From Pseudocercospora fijiensis CIRAD86 (Eukaryota > Ascomycota > Dothideomycetes > Mycosphaerellales > Mycosphaerellaceae): a stretch of DNA of 64,000 nt. Under the pieces are notes generated by a model. It was given only the letters and a program-made list of their open reading frames with translations. It made no database searches and was not told the DNA's origin. Positions within the stretch are counted from its first letter, which is position 1. Each line of letters starts with the position of its first letter. The DNA is taken from the NCBI RefSeq assembly GCF_000340215.1, contig NW_006921538.1, positions 186,001-250,000 on the forward strand, written 5' to 3'. The position numbers and the translations under genes are program-made. Positions 12,870 through 24,369 of the stretch are shown here, piece by piece.

Positions 12870-15800
12870 AACAAGAGCAAAGACAAGGTACAGAGGAGCT
12901 TCCTTTAAGTACTAAACCTAAAAGAACATTACATTATTGCAATCTAAGAGCCCTAGCTTAACCTATATATAAAGAGACTAGCAACAGTTAAAGACCCAAG
13001 ATACTACCTAATTATCTATAACTAGGGAGCCCTAAGGATATGCATCTACATTAGCAAGGAGATAGATATAGAAACCTAGCAGGCTATACTATAGGAGGAT
13101 AGGGACCTAACATTAGTTTAAGTAGAGACATCCTAAGGTATACTCTAAGTCTACTATATATACAACCCACTACTAGACTTAAGAAGCAGTACCTAACTAA
13201 AAACCCTAGAAAGACTACCTAGAGTTATCTAAGGGAACACCTACTAAATCCTACTTAGGGATTTCAACCTCTACTACCCCCTCTAAGGCTTAGACTTTAC
13301 CCTAGCTTACTACTTCCTAGTAGGAAGACTGATTGACATATTAGAGAGGGAAGGAATAGAAATTATTACCCTAAAGGGACTAATTACTTAGGAGGCAAGA
13401 GGAAGCAGCAGTACACTAGACCTATACTTTGTATTATATTAGATTAGGAACAGGATTACGAGATATAGGGTTAACTAGGAACTAGAAGAATTATTAGACC
13501 ACTTCCTAGTGCAGATTGAGCTAAATGTCTAGGCTAATTAGGAAAGGGAACTAGAGGAGAAGCTTAACTAGAAAGGTGCCTAATAGGGCAGGATTAGGGA
13601 GGAACTAGAAAGGGACCTAAAACTAGAGGAACTCTTAACAAAGCACCTACTAAGGCTAGAGGACATTAACAAAGCAGTAGAAGAACTAATAGGAATCCTA
13701 AAACAGGTAGCTAGAAAGCATACCCTAGCAAAGAAACATTCACTATACTAGTAACTATACTAGACTAGTAAGTATATAAGGAAGGTTAAAGTAGTAAGGA
13801 AGGCTAGGAGACAGTAGATACAAACCTATACCTAGGAAGCATAGGACAACTATAATAAAGCCTACTAGGAAAAGAAGATCTAGATTAAGAAAGACAAGAT
13901 ATAAGAATAGAGATCTATAATAGGAATAATTACAAAGAAACTAGAGGAGATATAGAGGATAGCTAAATAGGTAAGGAGACCTAAACAGGACAAGGACATA
14001 CTACTACAATTCCCGGACATTATAGACTAACAAGGACAAATATAGACTACAATAGAAGGGAAAGCAAGAGCCCTAGGCTACTACTTCTTCTATAGAGAAG
14101 TATAAGCAGACCTATTAGATATAAAGGAGAAAGAATAAGAGACTCTACTACTAGGTATACTAAGAGATACCTAGGTCAAACCCGAAACTATTAAAAGGAT
14201 CCTAAAGAAAATTCTAGGCAACAAGGCACTAGGAGAAGATAAGATCTATAACAAACTCCTAAAAGCATATAGGAAGGGGCTAGCCCTAGCACTAGCTAAT
14301 ATCTTTTTATAAAGCCTAGCACTAGGACACTACCTAAGACTATTTAGGAAGTCCCTAATAGTAGTGCTAAGGAAGCCCTAGAAGGAAGACTATATACAGC
14401 TTAAGGCCTACAGACTAATAGCCCTACTTAATATAATAGGCAAGGTACTAGAAAAAATTGTCGCTAAAAGGCTAACAACCTTTGCCGAGGAAAGGAATAT
14501 CCTTCCTAAAGGCTAGATAGGAGGAAGAAAGAAGAGGTTAACACTAATAGCTATAGAACTAATTATAGAACAGATCAAGTATATCTAGTACTATAGTTAA
14601 AACTAGGTAGCAACCCTCCTCTCCCTTAATATCTTAGGAGCCTTTAATAATATCTCCTATAAAAGGCTCCTATATATACTCAAATAGAAAGCTATACTAA
14701 ACTAGATAGTCCAATTTATCTAGTCCTTCCTATAGGAAAGATTAATACAGCTTATTCTAGGCAAATTCAAATTAGACCTAATACTAACTAAAAAGGGAAT
14801 CCCCTAAGGATTAATACTCTCCCTAATCCTCTTCCTTATCTTTATAGCAGACCTACTCCTACTCCTAGAATCAAAAAACACATTAGTATTAGGGTTTATA
14901 GATAATACAAACATCCTAGCCTAGTCTAAGACAATAGAAACTAACTATAAGATCCTAGAAGAGAAGCACTAAGAGTATAAAAAATAGGCAAGGAGGTATA
15001 GAGCAAAATTCGCCCTAGAAAAGTACTAGCTTATCTACTTTAGCAAGGCCAAATCAACCTATAACATAAAGTAATTAATTACTATCTAAGGCTTTGAAAC
15101 CCAACTATTAGCAGAGCTTAGGGTACTAGGGATCTAGCTAGATCCAAAACTAAATTAGGGACTATAAGTAAAGAAGGCAAAGCAGAGGGTAGATACTAAC
15201 ATACAATCCATTAATAGGCTTACAGCCTCTATATAGGGGGCTATATTCGAGAAAGCCAAAGTTATATATAAAGCAATTGTCAAGCTAGCAATGCTATATA
15301 GAGCATAGATATAGACAGCCTAGGAGAAAACACTAAAGAGGATTGAGCAACTAGTTAGTAGGTCCTAAACCTAAAGCCTAAAGAAAATCCTAGGAGTATA
15401 CAAAACTATACTAATAAGGGTAGTAGAAATAGAATTAGGGATCCTACCAGTTAAACAATACTTCAAGGGACTAAGATACTAATATGCAGTAAAGACAATA
15501 GAATACCTAGCCTAACAGACTATTTAAAAGGCACTAGACAAGATAAAAGCCTAATATATTAGGACTAGGAGGCGAGACAGACTACAAATAACTCCCTAGA
15601 AAGTTAAAGACCTAGAGCAATATAGAGTCTTAACAAGAGAAATGCTAGAGAAAGAGCTTTAGGGACTAAATATAAGGCCGAAGGAAGACAAGCTAAAGGG
15701 AGAGAAACAAAGCCTAGTAGAATCAATTGCTAGACACCTATAGGAGCAGGAATAGAACAAAACACAAGTTAGACTAGGAACTCTAAAGGCACTAATCAAA

Positions 15801-16270
15801 TTTAGTCAACACAACTACTAGCTCTATAAGGACCTAAACAGGGCCGAGGCAAGCCTAGCTATCTAAATCAGATCTAAATACATTAGACTCAGATCTTACC
15901 TATTTAGAAGAAACGTCCTAGGAATTAAAAGCAGAGCTTACCAATATAGCTACTAATCTTAGAACCCTAAGTATATACTGCTAGTCTGCCCTTAATAGTT
16001 AGAAGGCAGAAGTAATTAGAGATAAAAAGCAATAGAAAGGGAATACGACAAGCTAATCTAGAGCAAAGAAGACCTAAAGAGGATAGTAAAGTAGATCATT
16101 AAATAGGGATTTGTACAACAATTCGTACTAGCAAGGGAAACTAAGGAGTAGATAAGAAGGAGGGAAGAAGAGGGGGAAAGAAGGGCAGGGCAGCAGGCAA
16201 GGTAGTTAGAGGGTAACAACTATAACACTAGTATACCCTAGAGGAAGGAAAACAGGGAAACGAGGAAGAT
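12870..16270 (+). pseudogene. LINE 1 ORF2 (endonuclease-reverse transcriptase) relic
   Basis: The endonuclease part spans about 12880-13510 (LKEHYIIAIQEP-like start, DFNLYYPLxG and STLDLYF segments typical of APE-type nucleases). The RT spans about 14350-15150, with KAYRLIALLNIIGKVLEKIVAKRL, an IPxGLxLS segment, and the catalytic box at 14894-14905 reading FIDNTNIL, where the second Asp has become Asn by a RIP-type change. A Cys/His-rich segment near the C-terminus fits a terminal zinc motif. No activity is expected. Confidence 0.85.
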
Positions 16271-16392
16271 TAATACTTATAAATAGGATAGGAGGGAGGT
16301 TTTTACTAACTAAGTTAGTTTCCTACCTAAAACAATATATAGAAACAGACCTGCATAGGCCGAAAGGCACTACAACAGGCAAATAAAATATC

Positions 16393-16415
16393 TATCTATC
16401 TATCTATCTATATTA
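16393..16415 (+). repeat. LINE 1 3' tail, (TCTA)n
   Basis: A short tetranucleotide run of ATCT/CTAT units follows a short A-rich stretch and closes the element. Simple tandem tails of this type are common at LINE 3' ends. It marks the junction with the next element. Confidence 0.7.
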
Positions 16416-16419
16416 TTAT

Positions 16420-19400
16420 CTACTACGCTAGTAGCGACGGGACCTCGATTAGTACCGCTATTAATACGTTCCCTCGTATTAGCACTATCGATCTTATCTA
16501 TTCTATTAGTAGCAGTGTTAGCCGACGTGCGAGTTACGCCTCTAACTAGGCGTATATTAGCCTAATATAATGCCTCGATAGCTAGTACAATTTAAGCTAC
16601 GCCGAGCTACTAGATATCGTCTAATAGGACTCGTATATCCTCTCCTAGGCTATCCTATAGCTAGACTTTAGCAAGACTATCTTCGATTAGCTTTAGGGTA
16701 AAGGCTACGATATAATTGCTAATCTTCTTCTCGGTATAGTAGCTAGTACTCTTAGGTCCTAGGTCTTCGAATATATTACGGATATTCTTCGAAGCCTCGC
16801 GGTTCTAGGAGATAAGCTCTATCGTAGTAGTAATATCGTATATCGAATTGCTATAAGCCTTAATATTATCTACGTACTCTTTATTATATAGCTTAAGCAA
16901 CTCGTCGGTAGTAATACCCCTACCGCTGTCTATCTTAACTACGGTAGACTCGAGAATCGTATCCTAGAGATCCTAGTACGTAGCGCTGCTTAGCAACTAC
17001 CGTATATATACTATCTCGCGACCGTAATTAAGCTAATAAGCACTAAAGAAGTTTAGTATTAGGATATCGATTATACGCCGAAGATGCCTAATATCTATCT
17101 TACGGATTGCCTTATAGATAGTAAGGTAGTTATCGATCTCTATTAGTATACGAGCTATAGTAGTAAAGTTAGGATCGACGATACGACCGCTCTTATCCTT
17201 ACTAACCTATGCCTTCTAAGTAAGGGCTATCTCGTAGACAGCCTCTACGACTTCTAGGTACTACTTAGGAGTAATACGGTTCTCGATTATATACCGTATA
17301 GCATCGATATAGCTCTTATTAGCTCGCTTAGGATCTATAAAGTCTAGCTAGCCGCGGCTTATAAAGATTCGAATAACTAAGGTAACGATACGACCGCGAT
17401 ATAATCGGACTACGACCTGCTTAATAATATAGTACTAGTATTTCTTGTTAGTTAGACGGGTTACGCTATAGTACGTAGCATTATCCTAGTAGTTATAAGC
17501 AAGCTTCTTGCCCTTTTTATAGTTGTTCCGTAGGTAGTAAGTCTTTATAGAGATATAGTAAGCGTTTATCTCGATATAGAATATCGCCGCGATAGGTACT
17601 ATAAACTCCTTACGGTTATAGGTACGGGTACTCTCGACACTACTAGCCTAAACGCTACGGATACGCTCGATAGTTAACTAGTCGCTAATAATAATAATAA
17701 GCTAGTCCTAGAATGCTTTATTATCTAGATTAAGCTTAAGGAACGACTAGAAGATATCGTTATATACCTTATAGGTCTCCTCGATCGAGGCCTTATTATA
17801 ATTAGATACCGGTAGCGAGATAATAATCGTCCTACTATCTTTTAGGTTCTTAATACGGATCTTGTACTATAGCAAACGCGACGTCTTAGTGCCGCCCTTC
17901 GTTAACTCGTAGCTATTAAAGTCGAAGTCCGCGAATAGCTTCTTAAGCTCCGAGCCGAATATAAAGCCTATCGCCTAGTCGATATAATATAGCGATATAG
18001 CCTTCCGAGTAGCATCCTTCTTATAGCTACGTAAGATAACCTTCGGACTTGGCTTCTTTATACGATCTAGTATATTCCGGCGGAGCGGCTTCTTTATAGC
18101 GCGATATCGAGCAATATAAGAAGTAGTTATGTTTCTCTACTTCGTAGATTAGCCGATAGCTTATATACTATAACGATCCTAGGAGATATAGAAGTTGTCG
18201 TAGATAATAACAACCGGCTGCTTCTTTATCTTCTTAGCTAGGGTAATAGTGCGCTTACGATTCTCGATAGTAATCTTGCGAGCGACTCTCTAGATTATCG
18301 AGTAGGCTAAGTATATACCGAGGCTACTAAGTATATTAACGATACGCCGCTTAATACCGGAAGTGTATAGGAACAAGCTAAAGCCCTTCGCGAAGAAATA
18401 CGCTTTCTTTAAAGCTATAGACCGAGCGACTATCTAAGTAATAATATAGATACGCTTCTCGTATTAGCGGTGCTTGTCTCGTTCTTCGGCGGTATTCTTA
18501 CCCTTCTAATCGTCGTCGTCGTTATTATTGCCTCCGCTAGTAGCTAGCTACGATATGTCTATATTAACCTTAGTACGCTTGTTTAGTAGTAGACGCTCGA
18601 GCAACTTATACTATATTAGAGCGGTTTCTTAAATAACTTCTAATATATCTATAAGGTCGGCTAGCTTAACGGCCTTTATCGTATCGTACTTATTAAAGAA
18701 CTTCTATCTAATAAGCTTCTTTAACTTAGAACGCAGCTCCCGACCGCTAATTAAATACTCTCGAGTAAAGTTGTTTAAGATATACCTAATACGACGTCGA
18801 TAGGTCTTACTACCTACCTTCTCGACCTACTAGCGGAGGAACTTTATTACGCCTAGGGATTCGATTTTAAATTATACTATTAGAGTCTTAAACTTCTCCT
18901 CGTCGGTCTTATCGGCTACTATACGCTACTATTATGCCTTACGCTTATTAGCGATAGTAGTAGGAGCTTTGCCTCGCTTACCGCAATACGTACGTAGTCT
19001 ATCGATAGTGTCTTCTTTATCTTCTTCGCAGTCGGATTCCTACTTATTATCTAGATTAAAGCCGTCGGCCTCGTTTGCTATTATCTCTAACTCGATATTA
19101 TCCTCGCTAAGTCTATCGTCCTATTCCGAAGCCTCGCTCTCGAGGTTGTCCTTATCTTCTTCTCTAGCCTAAGAACTAATCTCTAGGATTAGCGCTTAAC
19201 GATAAGCTACGAGGCGACGTGCTTATCGGCTAACTATAGTCTATATGCGATTAACATCTAATATTAGTAGTGCTATACTTAGATCGCTCGATATGTTATT
19301 AAGAGGGCCCGGAACTAGGCCGCTACCTATAAACGCGAAGGTCTATAGTAGTAGATCGTCGAGGTCTATATCCTCTAGTATATCGTCTGATATAATAGTA

Positions 19401-19455
19401 GGCGGCGATATTTAATTAGTATTTAGTATACTTCTTACTATAGCGGTATCGGCGG
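16420..19455 (-). pseudogene. Large DUF6589-like protein relic, about 1,000 codons
   Basis: The minus strand holds one coherent frame of roughly 1,000 codons interrupted only by TAG/TAA codons of the RIP type. The N-terminal third is acidic (EEDKEDTIDRLRTYCGKRGK, near 18950-19050). The middle is basic. A segment near 17680 reads SDxLTIERIRSVQASS and is followed by EFIVPIAAIFYIEINAYY; from memory this resembles the GDQLT..R core of the fungal DUF6589 family. The C-terminal part includes VVEAVYEIALTxKA. I cannot give it an enzymatic function. It lies back to back with another decayed ORF on the plus strand (19559-20640), so the two may form one two-gene element. Confidence 0.5.
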
Positions 19456-19459
19456 AAGA

Positions 19460-19544
19460 TTAATATATAGAGGTAGTTAATATATAGAGGTAGTTAATAT
19501 ATAGAGGTAGTTAATATATAGAGGTAGTTAATATATAGAGGTAG
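19460..19544. repeat. Tandem 17-bp repeat, five copies, between divergent ORFs
   Basis: The unit TTAATATATAGAGGTAG is repeated exactly five times. It lies in the short gap between the start of the minus-strand large ORF and the start of the plus-strand ORF. Its position suggests a shared promoter or a binding array, but that is inference only. Confidence 0.9.
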
Positions 19545-19558
19545 ATATATTCTAGAAG

Positions 19559-20640
19559 ATATAAATAACAAGTTTATAAAGAAGTATAGCAAGATAGAAG
19601 AGGGTAGGTTAGAGTTAGACGCGACTAGTCGCGTAGTATATATAAAAGTATAGACCGAGAATCTACGGGAATATATGCTAGCGTATATAACTATCCGTAC
19701 CGCTTCTTTATAGGTCGACGCGTTTCTGCTACGCGTCTACGAACCTTAACCTTCGAACATTAACCTATAACCTTTAATAACAACGTTAACCGCTCTAAAG
19801 CTTATATATAGAAGCTAATACCTCTTCTACTATAGACAAGAGCTATAGTATAGTATAGCTCTACTTAACGACTACCTCGAGCCGTAGACTACTAGCGATA
19901 ATATATCCGATCTCTACTAGCGTATCGCCTATATTAATCTACTCGAGGGTACTAAAGACGCCGATATCGAGGCGCTTATAAGCAAGGAAATACAAGAGCT
20001 AGTTGCTAAAGTTAAGAAGGTCTCGTCCTATACCGATTAAGTTAAGCGCGATATTATTATAAATACAGTGTCTCGTATACTTAAGGAAGGTAGTATCCTT
20101 TACGGTATCGAGCTAACGGAGTTATAAGTTAGTACCCTATACAAGCTTATCTTCGGAGATAGTAAAGATAGACAGATAATTAATATCTAAGGCGATAATA
20201 GCATTATCTTTAAGGCCTTCGCTATACTTATCGGAATATATAAGCGCGGTATCGAGAGCGGCAATATAACTACTTCTTCTCGCCGTACTCTTACTACTAA
20301 CCCTGCCTTCTATACCGGTATCGTTTCCGATAGTCTACTCGAGATATAGGACTAGTAGTATACTACGCTAAATAACCTCGCTAAGTACGCTTAATATCTC
20401 GGTCGTACTACTCGTAGTAGCGGTATTGTCTAATCTAGCGTTATTAAGGTTTAGATCGTTATCGATAAGACTAAGAGTACCGAGTCTCGTACTATAGTAT
20501 ACTAGTCGATTATCGAGGGACCCGAGAAGGACTTAGTTAAGGCTTTTAAGGAAGTCTTAGATCGATACTAATCGCGGTATGTATTTAGTTATATATTGTT
20601 TAGCTATATACTTATAATTTGTAGGATATATATACGTACT
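19559..20640 (+). pseudogene. Unrecognised decayed ORF, about 360 codons
   Basis: One plus-strand frame stays coherent for over 1 kb, with stops only of RIP type (TAG, TAA). Recognisable text includes LLEGTKDADIEALISKEIQE, then VKRDIIINTVSRILKEGSIL, a GDNSIIFKAFAILIGIYKRG segment and FYTGIVSDSLLEI. I do not recognise the family. It diverges from the DUF6589-like relic across the 17-bp repeats and is probably its partner gene in a mobile element. Confidence 0.45.
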
Positions 20641-21145
20641 ATAAGCTCCGCTAAGCGACCTCCGCTTATCGACTAGAATATAATACTACTACGTCGTATC
20701 GATATAAATAGTATATAGAATATCTTAGAATTGTACGCGTAACAAGCGCTAAGTGTTTATAGGTAAAATAAAGGGGGTGTAATTTAGCCGGCTTCTACTA
20801 CTTACTCGTAGAAGCATTAAAACAATATTATATAGTATTATATCTAGCAAAGAATCTACTTAGAATTATACGCTCTATAACCTCTAATAGTTCCTTTCTC
20901 GAGATATTAGTATCGTAATATAGGTATCTATCGGCCTATAGCTAAAGCCGGCTAGCTATAGGCTAGCTAAACAAACCCGGCTTAGGAGATTAATAGTATC
21001 TTAACGCTATAACGTCGTACGCGCTTTATTTTTATAGCGTTAAACTTATAATTACACGCGCTATAAGATATACTTCTAATAATTCTATATTTCGCGTTAT
21101 ACGCTAAGTTAGTTATTTTAGCTGTCTAAATCTAACAGTTTGTAT
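20641..21145. other. RIP-mutated non-coding stretch
   Basis: No coherent frame was found. The stretch is AT-rich with short inverted segments near 20930-20990 (GCCGGCTAGCTATAGGC-like). It is probably the distal part of the two-gene element; I could not identify its terminus. Confidence 0.4.
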
Positions 21146-21224
21146 TTAGACCCTTGCTGCGCAAGGCGTTTAATAGTTTATAAATAAACGATGATGTCAC
21201 TTAGCCTGCGCACACAAGGGTCTA
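21146..21224. repeat. 79-bp foldback element at the broken 3' end of the GH43 gene
   Basis: The segment begins TTAGACCCTTGCTGCGCA and ends with the near reverse complement (TGCGCACACAAGGGTCTAA); the arms are about 22 bp with one single-base indel pair and a mismatch. It abuts the last recognisable GH43 codon region (about 21235). It could be a miniature transposon or the abutting ends of two related elements. It marks where the GH43 C-terminus is lost. Confidence 0.55.
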
Positions 21225-21234
21225 ATAGGAGATA

Positions 21235-22072
21235 GACCCCTTCAACGTCCCCTGCATCGTGATTAGCCCAGAAGACCATTGACGTGCCATTCAGCGCCAC
21301 AGTCTCGTTCCATGTATAAGTTAGAGTGACGTTAACTTGACTCGTCGAATCATTCCACGACGACCAGTATTCTGGAGGGAGCGGGTTAGGATTGACTTTT
21401 TCATCATTCAACGCCGCGATCCAATATTGTATCAAACATATTGGATCGCTTGACGGCGTCGCAAGCTGCGCTCGATTCAATGTCGGCTTCGCTTTCGGCG
21501 ACGGTCTTTTGGTCTGCTGTACTCGCTGAATAGCAGGTGGCGAGGCGTAGTCATTGAATGTGAGCCTGTCCCAAGCAATGCTTCGCCGGAAGATACCCCC
21601 ATCTTTCGCATCTGATGTATGGTAAATGAGGTACCATTGACCGTTCCATTCGATTGCGCCTGGATGTGAGGTGGTCGAAGAGACAATCCCGAGAATGACA
21701 CCCCGATAAGTCCATGGCCCCATCGGTGACGAGGCTGTTCCATACGCAATGCAGGCATGATACAGTGTTGGCGTGCAATGCGAGCTGGACGTCACATTAT
21801 TGTCTGCGTAGAGCAAATAGTAAGTTCCTCTACGTTTCATGATCCAGGGCGCCTCAAAGAAGCCCTCGAGTGAGGTTATGTCCGTGACATTGCTGGCAAA
21901 TGTGACCATATCTGATTTCAACTCCACACCCTTAAGACTACCAAACGTCCCCCAGTACATATACACTCTCTCATCATCGTCGACAAGCACCGTCGGATCG
22001 ATATTCTCAATATCATTCCCAGGTGGAGGGAAAGAGTCCGACACAATAGGGCCTTCGGGATAAGCATCTTCA
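21235..22072 (-). pseudogene. GH43 glycoside hydrolase, C-terminal part (3' fragment of split gene)
   Basis: This minus-strand fragment is open throughout and un-mutated. It carries the second and third GH43 catalytic residues: Asp in ENIDPTVLVDDD (residue 174 of the joined protein) and Glu in FFEAPWIM (residue 222), followed by YLLYADNN, SHPGAIEWNGQWYLIYHTSD and a C-terminal region rich in TYTWNETV-type motifs. After EGV at about 21235 the sequence changes to the 79-bp foldback, so the natural C-terminus is missing. GH43 enzymes are secreted arabinofuranosidases or xylosidases acting on plant hemicellulose. Its 5' partner is 25530-25975. Confidence 0.9.
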
Positions 22073-22074
22073 TA
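22073..22074. other. Left TA target-site duplication of the Tc1-type transposon
   Basis: This TA dinucleotide immediately precedes the CTATGCTTTTCCGG terminus. The second copy is at 25530-25531. Removing the transposon and one TA restores the GH43 reading frame with a Tyr codon at the joint. Confidence 0.85.
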
Positions 22075-22199
22075 CTATGCTTTTCCGGAAGGTTGAGAAT
22101 GCCAAGACTCCTGGTTTTTTGAGCCTTATAGAACTCTAAGATTAGACTTCCTTAGGCCTATTATAGTTACTATTACACCGCTTATTAATCCAGCCTCTT

Positions 22200-22985
22200 T
22201 AATATGTATTGTTACGCCTTGTTACCGCTAGAGGTTACTATTCTTGTCGCTATATCGATAGTAACTAATTTATAGCGCCTATATCTCGAATACTTAGTAG
22301 CTATAGAGCGCGCGTCTCGATCGCGGAAACAGGCCTCGAAGGACCTTCTAGCGTATAAGGAAGCGGTTAAGCGGCGCGAGTTGCCTACTAAGAAGGGTAA
22401 GAAGAAGGCAGTCGAGAAGAAGGCGGTTAAGAAGAAGGCGGTCGAGAAGAAGGCGGTCGGCGGCGGCGGTAGCGGTAGAAAGAAGAAGACGGCGTAGTAG
22501 GAGAAGTTTAGTAATATACCGGCCTTCGAGGTAGCGACGTATAAGGACTTCTAGGTTAATAATGCCGCTACTACTATAGCAGAAGATAACAATATAGCGG
22601 TTAAGGCTAGCGAGTTAATACGTTTAGCTAATGCCTCGCCGGCGCGGCGCCTAGTTAATAGTTAGTAGATAAACGAGGAAGATATATCTACGCTATCTTA
22701 TAACCCTTGTAAGGACCTTTAGTATGAGCAAACCTAGCGCCTTCTTACTAGCAATAATAAGCTGGCTTTCGAGAACTATAACCGTACTAGTGCTAGCACT
22801 TAATATACTAAAGATGCGTACTATTAGGCTAACGAAGAAGCGTAGAAGAAGTAGCTCTACGTCGGTAACTATGTATTAATCGTATCCGCCGCGAAGGTGT
22901 CGAAGGGTAACTAGTTTAAGTAGAGTTAGAAGAAAGGTAAGGTAACGATATTCTTGCTATTGCTATCGCTCTTGCCTAACGGCTT
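22200..22985 (+). other. Unrecognised decayed reading frame inside the transposon (basic C-terminus-like)
   Basis: The plus strand reads as a Lys/Arg-rich protein fragment with repeated KKAVEKKAV units at about 22390-22460, then a Gly-rich run and a more ordinary region (NNAATTIAEDNNIAVKASEL). Stops are RIP type. It may be part of the same gene as the next feature or a fragment of another transposon. I do not recognise it. Confidence 0.35.
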
Positions 22986-22999
22986 CTTCCGCTTAACCT

Positions 23000-23970
23000 A
23001 TACTAATTCCTTCTATAGTAGAAGATTATAACAAGGCTCTCGACTACGCTATAGAATTAATAAATAATGCTCGAGATAAGATCAAGGTTGATATCGAGTT
23101 CAAGACTGCTATAAAAGATGCCGGAACTAGAGCTATCCTTAAGGTTAGCAAATTAAAGCCGAATAATTAACAGAATATCGATAGCCTTGCCTTTATTACT
23201 AAGGAGCGGAAAGAAGGCAACTATACTACTAAGCTTCTTACTAACTATATATATACCCTTCCTAGCTGCGAGAACTATAGCAACTACTATTACAGGCCTA
23301 AAGGATTGCTAGATATCGATCGCTACTATTACTAGTTCTATAGTAAGGCTATAAAGCTATAGTTTTATGCCCTTGCTATAAAGCAAGAAGGTGTGACTCT
23401 TAAGAAGCCGCTATATAGTGTGTTCGCGAAGATGCAGCTATATAAGGAGAAACAGTAGGCTCGTAAACTAAACAGTCTACTTGCCGCCGCGAAGGAGCCC
23501 TTCTAAGTATAGACACTAGCAAGGGCTCGCTCTGCGCCTATATATCTAGCTCCGCCGCTAGCTATTGATTATGTTAGTCTTCTATAGACTATATTCAATT
23601 TAGTTAACTAGAAGCTAGGTGCCGCCGCCGCCGCCGCTGCCGCCGTGCTAGTTAAAGACGCTTAGTCGCAAGAGTCGCCTATTCTAAGATACGTTGCTTA
23701 GCAATTAAATATACCGCTAAGAAGCCTACTAAGACAGTTCTTTTAATAGGCCGCTCTTTAGCACAAATGGAAGGAAGCTAAGGATAAAGAACAGCTCTTA
23801 AAGATAGAAGCACACTTTGTAACTAAACGATATAACTGCGATTAGTTATATTAACTTCCTATAAGAGATTAGAAGGAGCTTAGCTTCTATAAAGGCGACT
23901 TAGGTACGTTACGTAACTGCTTAAAGCGCTTCTAGAAGGAGAAACTATCCGAGAGAGAGTAAGATAATAA
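23000..23970 (+). pseudogene. Unrecognised decayed ORF inside the transposon, opposite strand to transposase
   Basis: A coherent plus-strand frame of over 300 codons with only RIP-type stops. Visible stretches are LINNARDKIKVDIEFKTAIK, ITKERKEGNYTTKLLTNYIY, KPLYSVFAKMQLYKEKQ, an Ala-run near 23620-23645 and KRYNCDQLYQLPIRD. It has no transposase motif that I can see. Its location between the terminal repeats makes it cargo or a second element gene. No function is proposed. Confidence 0.4.
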
Positions 23971-24369
23971 CGATATTCGTAACGGAGCGACGGCTGTTTC
24001 TATTTGTTTAGTTTAGTTAGGCGTTTATATACAAACTACGAATCCAAGGGCTTACTATTTGCTCCGTTATGTATATCTCTATTACCGTCGTTGCTTCGAG
24101 AGTGCTTTCCGGCTTTATTCTCGGAGTTGAAAGCGGAGGTAACATATAAAGCTTAGTAGTACCTACAATCCTATTATTAATTTTGCTACACTAACACTAT
24201 ACTAGCTACATATATAAAAATCATAACGGAGCTTTATATCCATCTTATCTTAGTATCCTATAAATACTAAGATATATAATCAAGGTTGTAGTAGTTAGAT
24301 TTGAAGCGACTGGAAATTCCGAGTAAGCTAGCTTTCCGCTTTAATCTCCGCTTTAGCTTCAGCTTCATT

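Larger units (their letters stand above)
11290..16415 (+). mobile_element. LINE 1: non-LTR retrotransposon relic (Tad/I-like)
   Basis: This plus-strand element carries a gag-like first ORF with zinc knuckles, then an apurinic-type endonuclease, reverse transcriptase and a C-terminal region, ending in a short tetranucleotide tail. The 5' boundary is not sharp; the first likely ATG is near 11537. Stops are frequent, so it is dead. Unlike the LTR relics, its plus strand keeps CA but has lost TG and is poor in CG (see findings). Confidence 0.85.

Noticed and set aside
18969..19172. Ser/Leu-rich open frame on plus
   Set aside because: Antisense of the acidic N-terminal part of the DUF6589-like relic.
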